A stretch of 64,000 nucleotides of DNA from Turnera subulata (Eukaryota; Streptophyta; Magnoliopsida; Malpighiales; Passifloraceae): the NCBI GenBank assembly GCA_028386065.3, contig JAKUCV010003353.1, positions 19,562 to 83,561 on the forward strand, in the 5' to 3' direction. The notes under the pieces are model-generated. The model was given only the letters and a program-made list of their open reading frames with translations. It was not told the DNA's origin and did not search any database. Each line of letters opens with the position of its first letter. Position 1 is the stretch's first letter. A program made the translations under genes and the position numbers. This document shows, in pieces, positions 30,773-42,720 of the stretch.

Positions 30773-32868
30773 ATTAAAGCATTTTTTCGTCCTTGTGTTG
30801 GTCCTCAAAGTTGGAATTCATCCTTATATAGAATTTTGGCCTCTTTTCGTCCCTCCGTTCGCCCTTTCTCATATGTTTTTGTCTCCCCGACCGCAATCCG
30901 GTGTTAAATGCTGACGTGGCAAGTTTTTTGGCACCACGTCAGCTTTGTGGGACTCACATGTCAAGGTTTAATCCAAAACCAACCCAGCTCCACCCGACTT
31001 ATTTCTTCCACCCGATTCGTCCGGTTAGAAAATTTTAAATTAGCAAAAATGCCCTGCTACACATGTTTTTGAACTTTTTAATTAAAATACCCAAATTATA
31101 ATCCTTACTCTTAAATTATATTTTTAAAGATTAATTTTCACATATCCAAAGACACTTCTGAATTTTTTTCTAAATATAACTCTTTTGACTCATCCAAAAT
31201 TTTTTTACCCATAACCCAATTAAAAAATTTAAATTAAGTTCTAGCATCGACCCGATTTAAATTTTTTTTAAAAAAGAACACAGTTAAAACTAATTATCAC
31301 ATTATCTAAAATGAAAAGATTAACTCAAATCCTACTTTTCCTCTTCAATTATTTCCATAAATTTCTCTTAATCTTTTCTTATTAAAAAATATTTTAATTA
31401 AAAGAAAAAAATTAGAATCGTTCAAGGGGAATTAAAATCCAAAAGAAACAAAAAAAAATCCCAAACTCAATGCATCCTCTTTCTCTATTGAGTTTCCAAA
31501 TTAGAAACCCTTGCACTTCAAAGGCAGAAAAAATCAGTGACAATGACTCCTTCTCTACCAGTTTGCTTGACGTCGGCACCACCACCTCTGCAGTCGACGG
31601 AGATGCAGCGCCACCACAGCCCTTTTGTTCCACGTCGTGAACATTGCCGTCTCTCCTTTCCCTTATAATACCTCGCTGTGCAGCAGTTGTCGCCTAAGAA
31701 GCTGAGGCGAGTTTGCACGCTAACACCGCCTGAACCATGCCCATCTTTGATCTCCCTTCCTCCTCTCCAAATCGCAGTCGTTCCTTTGAATCGCCACCCC
31801 CCGCCGTATGTTGGTGGTTTCAAAGATAGTGTTGTTAGGGTTGTTAGTGTTGATGATGTTGGTGGCCGAAGGTGGGTTCCTGTGGTGTTATTTGTGGTGT
31901 TTTGGGAATCGAATCTTGCTGGAGTGTTGAATGTGGAACGGGTTTTGTTTTGTGGGTTGTGGCGATGATGATGGTAATGTTGTGATTGTGTTGATATTGT
32001 TAATGGTAGAGACAAGAATGAAATCTCAAATCCACTAGTGCTTGTGGAGGAGAAGAATAGTGGTGTTTCTTGTGGTGGTCGATGTTGTGGCGTCGTGGTG
32101 GAGGAGGGTTTGGGGATGTGTCTTCTGGTGGAGGAGGGTGGTAATGGTTCTGATGGTGGTCGTAGGTGGAGGAGGGTGATGGTGGTCTGGTGGTGGAAAT
32201 TATTTTTGTTTTTTATTTCTTTTAATTAAAATATTATGTAGTAAGAAAAGATTAAGAGAAATTTATGGAGATAATTGAAGAGGAAAAGTAGGATCTGAGT
32301 TAATCTTTTCATATTACATAATGAGATAATTAATTGTAATTGTGTTATTTTTTAAAAAAATTTAAATTGGGTCTTTTAGATGCTAGAATTTAATTTAATT
32401 TAATTTAAAATTTTTAATTAGGTTATGGGTAAAAAAAATTAAATGATTCAAAAGAGTTATATTTAGGAAAATATTGAGACGCGTCTTTGGATATGTGAAA
32501 ATTAATCTTTCAAGTAAAAAAAAAGTTTAAGAGTAAGGATTATAATTTGGATATTTTAATTAAAAAGTTCAAAAACTTGTGTAGCAGGACATTTTTGCAA
32601 ATTTAAACTTTTCTAACCGGACCAATCGGGTGGAAAAAAACAAGTCGGGTGGGGCTGAGTCGGTTTTGGATTAAACCTTGACATGTGGGTCCCACAAAGC
32701 TGACGTGGCGCCGAAAAACTTGCCACATCAGTATTTTTCACTGGATTTCGGCCGGGGGGACCAAAATAGACCAAAAAGGGCGAACAGAGAGACGAAAAGA
32801 GGCCAAAATCCAATATAAGGATGAATTCTGACTTTGAGGACCAACACTAGGACGAAAGACGCTTTAAT
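30773..32868. mobile_element. Non-autonomous Mutator-like element with long TIRs (Pack-MULE candidate)
   Basis: The ends ATTAAAGC and GCTTTAAT are exact inverses. The arms 30773-31412 and about 32206-32868 are inverted repeats of about 640-660 bp (for example, the gctgacgtggca region at 30912 against 32697, and attaaaat-ttataatcc against its inverse). Candidate 9-bp target duplications are atagaatgg (30764-30772) and atagaatac (32869-32877), 7 of 9 identical. Long TIRs and 9-bp duplications fit Mutator-like elements. The centre (31413-32205) has no transposase and is GC-richer than the arms. Confidence 0.8.
31413..32205 (+). other. GC-rich core of the MULE, possibly captured host DNA
   Basis: Open frames run here (31678-31968 plus, 96 codons; 31518-32015 minus), but neither resembles a family I recognise. 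The right half is rich in ggtggt and gtgg words. Base composition differs sharply from the A/T-rich TIRs, as expected for gene sequence acquired by a Pack-MULE. Low-complexity triplets could also explain the open frames. Confidence 0.4.
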
Positions 32869-32877
32869 ATAGAATAC

Positions 32878-35800
32878 ATTTTTTCAATTAATATATTGTA
32901 TATGCAAAGGTTTGCTCAAATAGTAAGCTACCTAGTTTCGTTTAAGCAGGTCTTAAGTACGAGTGGTTATATAGGCTAAAAATTCTTAATGATAAACTTA
33001 TCCTCCATAATTAGATAAGTAACTCGGACCAGTAACCGTATTAGTCCGGACAATCCTCTCCACAAGGGAAGGGCAACAAAAAGAATCTATTATATATATG
33101 TAAAGTTGATACCCTTACCAGGTGTTGACACATATGATTTTTTAGGCCTTTATTCATTGCCATGTGGAGGATTTTGGTGTTGTTTTAATCAATCAGGTCT
33201 TGACATATGGCTATGATGACAAATAGAATTATCCAAAAATTTGATTTTTATTTATATTATCCTTTGAAAAAATAATCTTGCTAATAATTATACTCTTATC
33301 ACAAAAGGTGATAAACAAAAAATAATACTGATAACAACAATATGCTTATTAGAAAAGCTGATAAAGTTATTTACTTAATTAGAAAAGCTTCATATTATGC
33401 TTTTAAAGAAACAATCCTGATAAGAATTATAGTCTTATCGCCTTATAAGATTTTTGTTAAGGTGAATTGAAAAAAATTAAAAAGTTTACAGGTTAAAATA
33501 GCAAACTCAAAACAAAAAAATAAAAACAAGCTAACAAATACACAACATATACTATATAGTTGATTTTTGTTATCAGATTTTTTCTTCATTTGATTTGTAT
33601 CACTATATCTGTGATACAGTTTTTATATCCTTCATCCTCTCTTAGTCCTTCTCAATTTCTATATCATTCATCTTCTCTTGTTCCTCCTGTATTTTGTTTG
33701 ATTTTTTTTCACAGTATCTGTCTGTGATATTATTTCTATATCATTCATCCTCTCATATTGTTTTTGTTTGTACTTGCAGGTACGTACAAATATTACTTTT
33801 GTTTGTACTTGCAGTACGTACAAATATTATTATAGTATTAACTGTTATTTTATTTTTATCAAATACAATTGTATATGTTAATTTTTTAAATATATTTCAA
33901 TCTTTTTTTGAAATAATTTTTAATATGTTCAATTTATTTTAAAAAATTAATTAATATACAAGCCATAGAATCCACGGAAGTGAGTTGGTTAGACTATATT
34001 GTTGAGGAAAAAAATCTTTCCTGAGCCCTGGTCGTCTTTGTTGTGCTTTTTTCATTATTATCTTTAACCTTGTCGTCTTTGACGTGCTATTCAATGATAA
34101 ATGCGTGAATTAAATACTATAATAAACACAAAAGGTTGATAATAGTTTGGCTTGTTCTTTTATATGTAAAATTTGTTATCAATAAAAATTCAGGTGTAGG
34201 GAAGATTTTTCCTATTTCCAGGATTTGGACAGACAACTAACACCTTGACAAATAGTCAAAATCTCGAATTAAAATACTACTTTTCGAAGACAAATTATGT
34301 TGTCTGAACATACAAACACCTACAAAGTTATATTTTATTAGGAAATAAAAATGGACCTTTCTACTTACTTTTGTCCTAACAACTCAATTCTCATAAGACT
34401 ACTTAAACCTGTGCACCATTAATTTCAACCTCCTTAAAATCAGCATCCTTTTTTTTCTGAAAGAAAAAGCTTGCGCACGTCTAATTTCATGTGATCTTGC
34501 ATACGAATCACTACTAATATAAAACAACTTTTTTTTCCGAAATTCACCAAAAAAAACTTTTTGAGAAAAGTAGTTGTTTAATTTCAGTGTCATCCTGGTT
34601 ATCAAATACATCTTTACTTTTGACCATATAGGTACCTTTTTAGGGGAGAGAGTGAAAAAGTCTCAGTTCCAAATGAAAATTTCGGATTGGATATCCAAAT
34701 AGCTGGAAACTTTTTTTTTTGCAGATATCTATTCGACTTAATTCTCAGACTCCAAAATTTTCGGAACAGATATTACAAATTTTTGGATGTCCACGGATAC
34801 ATTCACTTTATATTAGTGTTACACTCATTTTGTTTATTATTTTTTTTCATAAGTTTGTTTCAATAATTAATGTAATATAACATTTTTTTATAACAAGGTA
34901 ACTGTGTAAGGATAAGTATCTTATAATTTTTTCTCAAAATACTTCCATACATTATATAAATTTTAAATTTATCTATAATTATTTTCTTATTTACTTGTGC
35001 AAATATCTTTTAATTCATATTCTTCACGGCATATAAGGCATAGAATAATCAATTTTTTAATGTGACATGTACCTTTCCAAAATATTAATTCCATATCCAT
35101 TCTATTAGTACAATATTTCGTTTTATAAAAAAACAATTAAGTAAGGATAAATATTTTATTACTTTTTATAAAAAAATTACTTAATAAGAATTTTAATTTC
35201 AATTTTTTATTAATAATTTTACCAATTTGATTGTAAGAGTATATTTTTTAATGTAATATTCAACCCTTATTATATAGAATATATATCATTTAACTTAAAC
35301 GAATTTTTCTCATATCCATAGATTTTAGAATTAAAAATCCATTCCGTTCCATTCCATTTTGTTTCGGAATGGTTCATATTTCATTTTTCTAAACAGATTA
35401 TTCGGATTGGGCTCAGAATTTCGGATTTTCTGGTCAGCCTAGTATTTTTTAAGTTGTCAATGTTATGGTCCTCAACATATATTTGTTTAAGGCCAAAGTA
35501 AGTATATTCTTTTGAGCCCAGGTGAGCCTTGATTTTTGTTTGAGTCCAAAATAATTTTTTTATGCCACATCAATACTCACCGTTCTTGTGCAAACTTTCT
35601 GCGAATTAAGGACAACACATGAAAAGGGTTGTGTCTGTTTATTATCTTCTTCATCTCTAGTGTCTTGTTTACTTTGAATAAAAGCTAAAGCTCACTAGAT
35701 GACTAACGTGGATATATCAAGACATGTACAAGAGCTTTGACGGAGTTATTTACAATTCAAAGAGTGGATCGCTCCAAGAAATATTATTTCGTGTCTTCTC

Positions 35801-36131
35801 TGTCACTAAGGTTATCCAAAAAGGAGTTTTCAAACTTAGTAGGTATTTCATCATCCAATTAAAAAATTTCAACAACCAACAAAGGAGTAACAATGAGTCA
35901 TTTTTATGTCTTTCGACCACAAGGACGTTGCTAGAAGACTAGCTGAAGGGTCGAGTAACAAAGAGCTCCAACGGTCAAATTTTTTATATGTGAAGAAATC
36001 TTGTAGACTCAGATTTTGTACACCGGCCTCACACAAACATTCTGAATGCCAAACATTTGTTATTTGTATTTGACCTTTAAGTCCCTACGTCAAGGTAAGA
36101 TATAAGAAGTGAAAAAAAGATTATCTTATTG
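32878..36131. other. AT-rich intergenic DNA
   Basis: No gene is supported; the short open frames are low-complexity. Weak inverted words with cggattgg (34685-34695 and 35400-35420) hint at a decayed TIR element, but its ends cannot be fixed. Confidence 0.6.
33762..33830. repeat. Two-copy 35-bp tandem repeat
   Basis: Units at 33762-33796 and 33797-33830 both contain tttgtttgtacttgcag followed by tacgtacaaatatta. The second lacks one G at the cagg/cag position. Confidence 0.9.
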
Positions 36132-36148
36132 AGCTTGCTAAGTGTATA

Positions 36149-36504
36149 ATAATGTGCAGCCAAACCAGGAGCAAATCTTTGATATCTTACTGATAAGAGC
36201 TTTTTGGTGGATTAAATCAATACAACCTGCTTTTCCTTATAGTCCAAGTTGCTCTCTTCTGTCTGCAGATGCACTTCTCACTTGGAAAGGAGTGTTTAGG
36301 ATGTATTCATAACTGTACTATCTGTCGATGCACTTCACACTTGAAAAGGAGATTTTTAGGAAGTATTCATAACTGCATCTGTTTATGTACGCTTCTTTAA
36401 TTTTAATGTAACTGCTTCTGAACTCTTATAGCCATTCCCTGAATGGCTATTTGTACATTATTTTATTTTCTATTAATAATACATCACGATTAGCATAAAA
36501 AAAA
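36149..36504 (+). mobile_element. 356-bp 5'-truncated LINE tail
   Basis: The 17-bp direct repeats agcttgctaagtgtata at 36132-36148 and 36505-36521 flank the insert, which ends in tagcat plus a poly(A) run (36497-36505). The 3' UTR resembles the tail of the LINE at 54360-54566 (taataa/tcaataaa followed by a short stretch and cgttagcat-A). Inside is a 59-bp tandem duplication (36268-36315 and 36327-36375). Confidence 0.85.
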
Positions 36505-36552
36505 AGCTTGCTAAGTGTATATAAAACCTTTGTGAAATTTTTAAACTTTATT

Positions 36553-37769
36553 GGGTTTTTGGGTTTTTTGGGCCCCTATGTTTAGTGGTTTGGCCAATTT
36601 AGTACCCCGATATTTTTTTTGGTCGGGCATATACCCCGAGATTGCATGGGCAGGCCAAACGTAGACCCCTGGTCAGGCACCAGCTAACGTGGTGGCTGCC
36701 CGGGGTATTTGCGCGTGTTACTGTAGCAAAACGACGTCGTTTTAGAGGATTGGCAGGACATGTAGGATCCATGTGTCATTGTGGGCTCCGCATGCTACCT
36801 ACCCCCGAGTTTTTCACCTAACTGATCCGAAATTGGATACCGAAATGAAAGCTAACCCGATTTTGATTATTTATTTAATCATTTTTCTTTCTTTTAATCA
36901 TATTTTTTTAACAATATTAAAAATGAGTAAAACTTAATTTCCAAAAATTTTACTTGGTTTTAAATAAATACACCTTATTATGCTGGATTTATTATTTTTA
37001 ATTTTTTTTTATATACTAATTTCTAAAAATTCCTATTTAAACTCTCCCACCGGTCTAAATTTGTAAAAAGTACCTAATTTTTTTTAATAATAATAATAAA
37101 TAAAGAACGAGATCAAATCTTAAATGTAAAAAAATTAGAAAATAAATATTTATTATTATAATTATTATCTTGTGCTAGAATTAATTTTTTGTAAAAATTT
37201 TAAAATAATTATACAAGAGTGGTGTAAAATCTCACTTAAATTCAATTTTAAATTATAAATTAGAAAGAACGATTATTGAACCAGATGTATTGAGTTAGTT
37301 TATTATTTTACTTGCCTTATTTTTCCAAAATCAATACTTTAATTCTTAAGGGTTTTTGGGTTTTTTGGGCCCCCATGTTTAGTGATTTGGCCAATTTGGT
37401 ACCCCGACATTTTTTTTTTGGCCGGGCATAGACCCTGATATTACATGGGCAGGCCAAACGTAGACTCTGGTCCGGAGCGGTTTCGGTTCGGTATGGGAAG
37501 AATTTGGGGCTTTGGGTGAAGTGGGCCCCACTAAGCCACCTGTGTCCGCCGTGGCATGAAACGGTGACGTTTCCTCACTTAAAACGACGTCGTTTTGCTA
37601 CAGTAACACGCGCAAATACCCGGGCAGCCTCCACGTCAGCAGGTGCCTGACTAGGGGTCTACGTTTAGCCTGCCTATGCAATCTCGGGGTATATGCCCGG
37701 CCAAAAAAAATATCGAGGTACCAAATTGGCCAAACCACTAAACATGGGGACCCAAAAAATCCAAAACCC
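36553..37769. mobile_element. Mutator-like element, 1217 bp, with an extra internal TIR
   Basis: A perfect 9-bp target duplication, AACTTTATT, sits at 36544-36552 and 37770-37778. The TIRs start GGGTTTTTGGGTTTTTTGGG and, on the other strand, GGGTTTTGGATTTTTTGGG; they run about 190 bp (36553-36746 and 37577-37769). Each TIR ends in the 16-bp palindrome AAAACGACGTCGTTTT (36728-36743 and 37581-37596). A third TIR-like copy in direct orientation lies at about 37349-37470. No transposase frame is present. Confidence 0.9.
37349..37470 (+). repeat. Internal third copy of the MULE terminal repeat
   Basis: gggtttttgggttttttggg, followed by the tggccaa, accccgacat and cgggcataga words, repeats the left terminus almost verbatim for about 120 bp. 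It is followed by sequence with no match to the left arm. Confidence 0.85.
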
Positions 37770-37778
37770 AACTTTATT

Positions 37779-39212
37779 TGTAATTAAAGTGCGAATCACT
37801 CACTGTTTCTTGGGAAAAAAATTTAGGGATAAATTTGAAGCTTGAGCCAATGTAAAAATGTTTGGGTATATTTGTAAAACCTAGGTTTAGAGTTGACCGT
37901 TGGAAAAAGTTTTGTAAAATTTTTAGTTTAATCTTTGAAAAAGCTAGGTTGGATTTCTCCCTAGAAGAAACCATATAGTGTTGTTGACAAATCTCTAGAA
38001 AAAAGCGTGAGTAGTGATGGAAGCTCAAATTTGACCCATTGATTTATTTGTTAGTTTTTATTGATATTTTAGAGCCCAAGATTATTTATTTAATTATTGG
38101 ACTTTGATCTGTTGTGCTTAATGGATGACTTATATGTTTTGGCCTAGACTTGAGACGAATTTTAAACCCAATAACACCTGATTTTCACGGATTGCTAATC
38201 AATCTATACACACAATCTTAAATAAAACCTAACTACATTAATGCCTCTTATATCAAAGAAAAAAAACTATGGGTCACATACATCTAATACTACAACCATC
38301 ATTTTTATTATAAAAAAATGAGTAACTATATACCTAAGGTGATCATAGTAAAAAGAGGAGTACCTATATACCTAAAGTGATCATAGTCATAAGGTAAGTT
38401 GATGTTATATTATTTGTGAGAATTGATAATAAATCTATATTTGTTTCGCTACTAAGCCGAATAGTACCTTGATGTTATTTCGGACTTTTTTTTATGTTTA
38501 GGGCAAATTTCAAAATTATTGTTCATCTGTAGTCAAGAAAATAATTCAGAGGCAAGTTACAAAGGATTTTAGGTATGCTTCCAAATTTCCTCAATATAAA
38601 TAGTTACTTTCCTTCAATTTTGTTATTACTCTACAAGGCTATTTTAAATTTTTTTGTAAATATCTTGAATTATTTTAATAATTGCAGACATGCATAAACC
38701 TACATTGTTTTTTTTTTTTTGCATCCAAATAGAATGGTACCTTCATATTCTTACGAAATGCATTTTCTATTGTCATATTGAATCATTCTTGGGCAATGAT
38801 GTGATTTTTCACCTTCTTTTCTCTCTTTTTCCAAAAAGATAGATGAGAAAAATCTCAATTACCTAAAAAATTGAAGTAGGCTTTCATGAATAAACGCACA
38901 ACACGTATTATGATAACGAGTAAATAATAATTATAAATTTAATAAAAAATATTAGTATTTTAAATTTTAAGTACAATTTAATTTAAAATTAATATTATCT
39001 AATAAAAATAAGTCGTAAGATGAATATGCTAATATTAATATGACAGCAACACCCCGAATCATACAAACCTGTGTTATTCCGTGTGTAATATGGGGAAAGG
39101 GACTAGTTTCAACTAAAATTTTAATTAGCTGCCCAAGACTAGGTTTATATTCTAACTGCTGGTCACCGTGAAAGCAATAGACTTCGAAACGGTCTCCATC
39201 AAAAAAAAAAAA
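37779..39212. other. Intergenic DNA
   Basis: No gene is supported. A 38-bp tandem pair (38321-38358 and 38359-38394) with ctatatacctaa-gtgatc is present. At 39180-39212 a short poly(A)-ended word (tccatc plus A13) abuts the dispersed repeat and looks like another retroposition stub. Confidence 0.6.
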
Positions 39213-39752
39213 ATCTCTAGGCTACCTTCACCAATTTGCTGTTTGTGGGCATAAATGAATGGTGGCGTGTGGCCATCGGAATTTCTAAACTGTTGACCGA
39301 TTTCTCTAGAAATTTCAAACTCTTGACTATGTTGGTAGCTGCCCAAAGAGAAATTCTACATAAAGTCAACAATAGGTTAGTTATTTTTGTCTCCCGACGG
39401 CCCAAACTTAAGTTTCAAGGAAAATACCCCTTAAAAAACATTTAAACCAATTTTTTTTTTTAGGAACACATTAAAACCGAAATTGAGGTTTCTTGAATTT
39501 ATTTTTTAACAAAAAAATTTCTTCCGTCAATCTTATGCAAAATTTTGTTTACTTTCTTAAGTTTAAAATAAAAACCACTAGGGAAAAAAAAAAGAGATTG
39601 AGGTATACTAAATTTTTGTTTAAAAAAAAAAAACAGTCCCATTGTTTTATTCGAGTAAAAACTAAAAAGTTCATGGAAAGGTCCCTCGATTTTGTCAGTT
39701 TCAGGGTGGCAAAAATCAAATGGCTGAAAAGTGAAATATCCACATCTTAAAT
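39213..39752. repeat. Dispersed repeat, copy B (partner at 18878-19395)
   Basis: Collinear with copy A in the same orientation. A short A-rich insertion lies near 39450-39460 and an extra A run near 39618-39632. Confidence 0.7.
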
Positions 39753-40074
39753 TTTTTTTGCTCTTTAAAGTAAAACGTTCGAGCTTTTCTTTACCAGAGA
39801 AAAAAAATTCCATTAGTGCATCAGAGTACAAAAGAATAGCAAGCTCGAGCCGAGGGGGAGGCACATTGACCTAATGAAGGGGACATTTTCCTAGCTTATT
39901 TCGAAGCCCAGACTGCAATTCTATTAGAATATGTCTTACAAAAGAACAAGTGATAATTCTGTGTCGGAATACAATGTTTAATATCCAAGGTAATATTAGC
40001 ATAAAAAAAATATCCAAGGTAATAGACCAGATATTAATAGGGATACGTGTGGCACCTCGAAGAGCATCAACAGT

Positions 40075-40165
40075 AATCTTAGAGTCACTCTCAAATTGTA
40101 TCTGGGGAAATCCTCTAGTAATGGCTAAAAGGACAGACTCTCTAATATTGCCTCGATAACTATGG
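40075..40165. repeat. 91-bp target-site duplication, left copy
   Basis: It is identical to 42402-42492 except for one T/C change (cctcgataac against cctcgacaac). It flanks the LINE. The ambiguous base at 40166 lies exactly at its inner edge. Confidence 0.9.
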
Positions 40166-40166
40166 N

Positions 40167-42273
40167 AGTAATGCAGTCCGTTATAAGTGAAAACCAATTT
40201 GCTTTTGTACAAGGCAGATCAACAATGGACTGTGCTTTCTCAGCCGCAGAGATGATTCACCAACTAAAAAGGAAGAAGGAGAAGGCAGTGCTGTGGAAGA
40301 TTGATTTTAGGAAAGCCTATGATTCTGTCTCATGGGCTTTTCTTATGGAATTAATGGAAGCCATGGGCTTTGGAGCTAAGTGGAGGATGTGGATTCTGGG
40401 CTGTCTACAAAACACCAAAATGGCGGTACTAATTAATGGATGTCCTTCAGCTGAGTTTACTGCCCATAGAGGCTTAAAACAAGGAGATCCCTTGTCTCCT
40501 TTTTTGTTCAATATTGTAGCTGAAGGAATGAACGTTCTTGTTAACCAAGCCGTAAGCAAAGGAATGATGAGAAAGCTGGAGTGTTGTCAAGAGGTATCTT
40601 CCCTTCTCCAATTTGCCGATGATACCATGTTCTTTATACCGGATGATCTAGAGTCTCTATTGAACCTGAAACGGTGTTTGCGGTGTTTTGAAGTACTGTC
40701 AGGTCTTAGCATAAACTTCCATAAGAGCAGTTTTGTGGGGGTCAATGTCTCCAACCAAAGAGTGAACGAACTGGCAGGTATGTTATTAAGCAGGGCTGAA
40801 CATCTACCTATCACCTATCTTGGCTTGCCTTTGGGTCAAAATATGCAAAGAAAGAAGGCATGGGATCCAGTGGTATTACGGATTAGTAGCCGGCTCGCAA
40901 GTTGGAAGGGGCGGTTTTTATCTCTTGGTGGAAGAGTTACTCTAATTCGGGCAGTTCTTAGTAGCTTGCCAATTTATTACATGTCCTTGTTCAGGATCCC
41001 GGTTGGTGTTGCAAGGAAGATTGTGAGTATTCAGAGAAAATTTCTATGGAGTGGTTGTGGTGAGAAAAGGAGAATGTGTTTGGTGGCTTGGGAGAAGATT
41101 GCAAAGCCAAAAGAAAATGGTGGCATGGGAATTGAGAATATACTGAGTAAGAATCAAAGCCTACTGTTCAAATGGCTATGGAGATATGTCTCTTTTGATT
41201 CTCAAGCTCATGAGACACCTGCATGGATGGCGATGATAAAAAATAATTACGCTGCCCATTCTGATTCATCGTGGCCGGGTTTTCTGGAAAACGGACCATC
41301 AAGCATGTGGAAAAATATTGTGAAGTCTGGTGATAACCTTACAGGTGGCAGGGACGGGTTGAAGGAGAGTGTGATGATTAAGCTAGGGGATGGATCGAAT
41401 TGCAAGTTGTGGACAGATAGATGGTGTGAGGGAGGTCCTCTAATTAATGCATTCCCTCGGCTCTTTACTATTTCACTCAACCAAAGTGATATGGTCTCTA
41501 CAGTTCTCAAATGGATTGATAATAAATGGGAATGGATGCTTGGGTGGAGGCGTAGGCTGTTCGTTTGGGAAGAAGAAGAATTAGAGAAACTTAAAAGGGC
41601 AGTCTCGAGTGTGTCTCTTCAACCAAGTAATAGAGACAAGTGGGTTTGGTCAAGAAACTCGGATGGATGTTATTCTGTAAAAACAGGGTACAATCTTTCG
41701 CACCAGGGCTTCATGACACATGTACCTAAACCGTGGGTATGGTTGGGTTGTGCTCCTCCAAAGATTGAGTGTTTCCTATGGATGTTATTCCATCACGGTG
41801 TGGCTGTGAAGGCAGCGTTGCTACGAAACAGCATTATTAGTAGCGAAAATGCCCTGTGCTCACTTTGTGGGGATGGTCTGGAATCAAGGGATCATCTCTT
41901 TATCCATTGTCGTCCAGTGTGGTGGTTATGGAACAGAATATGTACGTGGTGGGGAGTATCCTGGTGTGCACCTGAGGGTTTTGAAGATCTTTTTGCAAAC
42001 TGGATGGAGATGGCTGTGTCGGTCAAATACCGTGCTGGATGGATGGTAATTTTCTACAATACAATATGGAATATTTGGCTGGTTAGGAATAATAAAGTCT
42101 TTAATGCTCTGGATATAGACTGGTGCAAAGTCTTCGATATTATCCTTTTCAGATCGTTAACTTGGATAAAGATGCGTAGTCCCGATTTTCCTTTTGATTT
42201 CTCATCTGTCAGTATATGCTCGGATTCTATTAAATCCTGGAATGGGTCACATTGTAAACTTAGATACGTTTGA
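40167..42273 (+). pseudogene. LINE ORF2 (RT C-terminal two-thirds, zf-RVT), uninterrupted frame
   Basis: About 700 codons without a stop. RT: ENQFAFVQGRSTMDC, KIDFRKAYDSVSW, LKQGDPLSPFLF and the catalytic FADDTMFF (near 40615-40640). Next come TYLGLPLGQ, SLGGRVTLIRAVLSSLP, FLWSGCG and VAWEKIAKPKENGGMG. The C-terminal zf-RVT has PPKIECFLWML, then CSLCGDGLESRDHLFIHC (about 41855-41910), with Cys and His ligands intact. The endonuclease, the N-terminal RT part and any RNase H are absent, so it cannot retrotranspose alone, although the RT core is intact. The stop at 42271-42273 precedes a 117-bp 3' UTR. Confidence 0.9.
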
Positions 42274-42401
42274 TTTTGTTAGCTAGCTCGATTGGTAGCT
42301 GCATGAGGGTGGGCTACAGTCACTTCTTGGGTGACTAATTTCTTATGTAAAAGGTTTGGTATGGTTTAATATAATTCATCCGTTTCATCAAAAAAAAAAA
42401 A
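40167..42401 (+). mobile_element. 5'-truncated L1-type LINE
   Basis: It begins inside the RT domain and ends with a 3' UTR and poly(A) (42390-42403), flanked by the 91-bp duplication. Its ORF is open almost end to end, so it is the youngest-looking LINE in the window. Confidence 0.9.
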
Positions 42402-42492
42402 AATCTTAGAGTCACTCTCAAATTGTATCTGGGGAAATCCTCTAGTAATGGCTAAAAGGACAGACTCTCTAATATTGCCTCGACAACTATGG
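42402..42492. repeat. 91-bp target-site duplication, right copy
   Basis: Partner of 40075-40165. Its first two A bases may belong to the poly(A) tail. Confidence 0.9.
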
Positions 42493-42720
42493 CAGAAGGG
42501 CAAGGGCTGCAGATGATCAGTTCCAGTCCATCTATGACATGTACCAAGATGGTATCTGCAAACAATTCCCACTCCAGAATGTGTTTTTGAAGTAGTAAAG
42601 AATGCGTCTGTATTAATCTTGATCCAACCGTGGCCCAAGGGCTTCCAAACTTCCTCTCCAACTCAAGCAAATCTAGAGGCTGAGAGGCAGATCTAGCTGC
42701 GGGACAAGTGGTAGACCAAC

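Noticed and set aside
31678..31968. Plus-strand 96-codon frame in the MULE core as a confirmed gene
   Set aside because: No recognisable family, low-complexity triplets nearby, and no splice or promoter support.
34660..35440. Possible TIR element with cggattgg words
   Set aside because: The inverse match is short, and no target duplication or defined ends could be found.
40167..42273. 700-codon open frame as a functional host gene
   Set aside because: It is LINE RT and zf-RVT, ends in poly(A) and is flanked by a target duplication.
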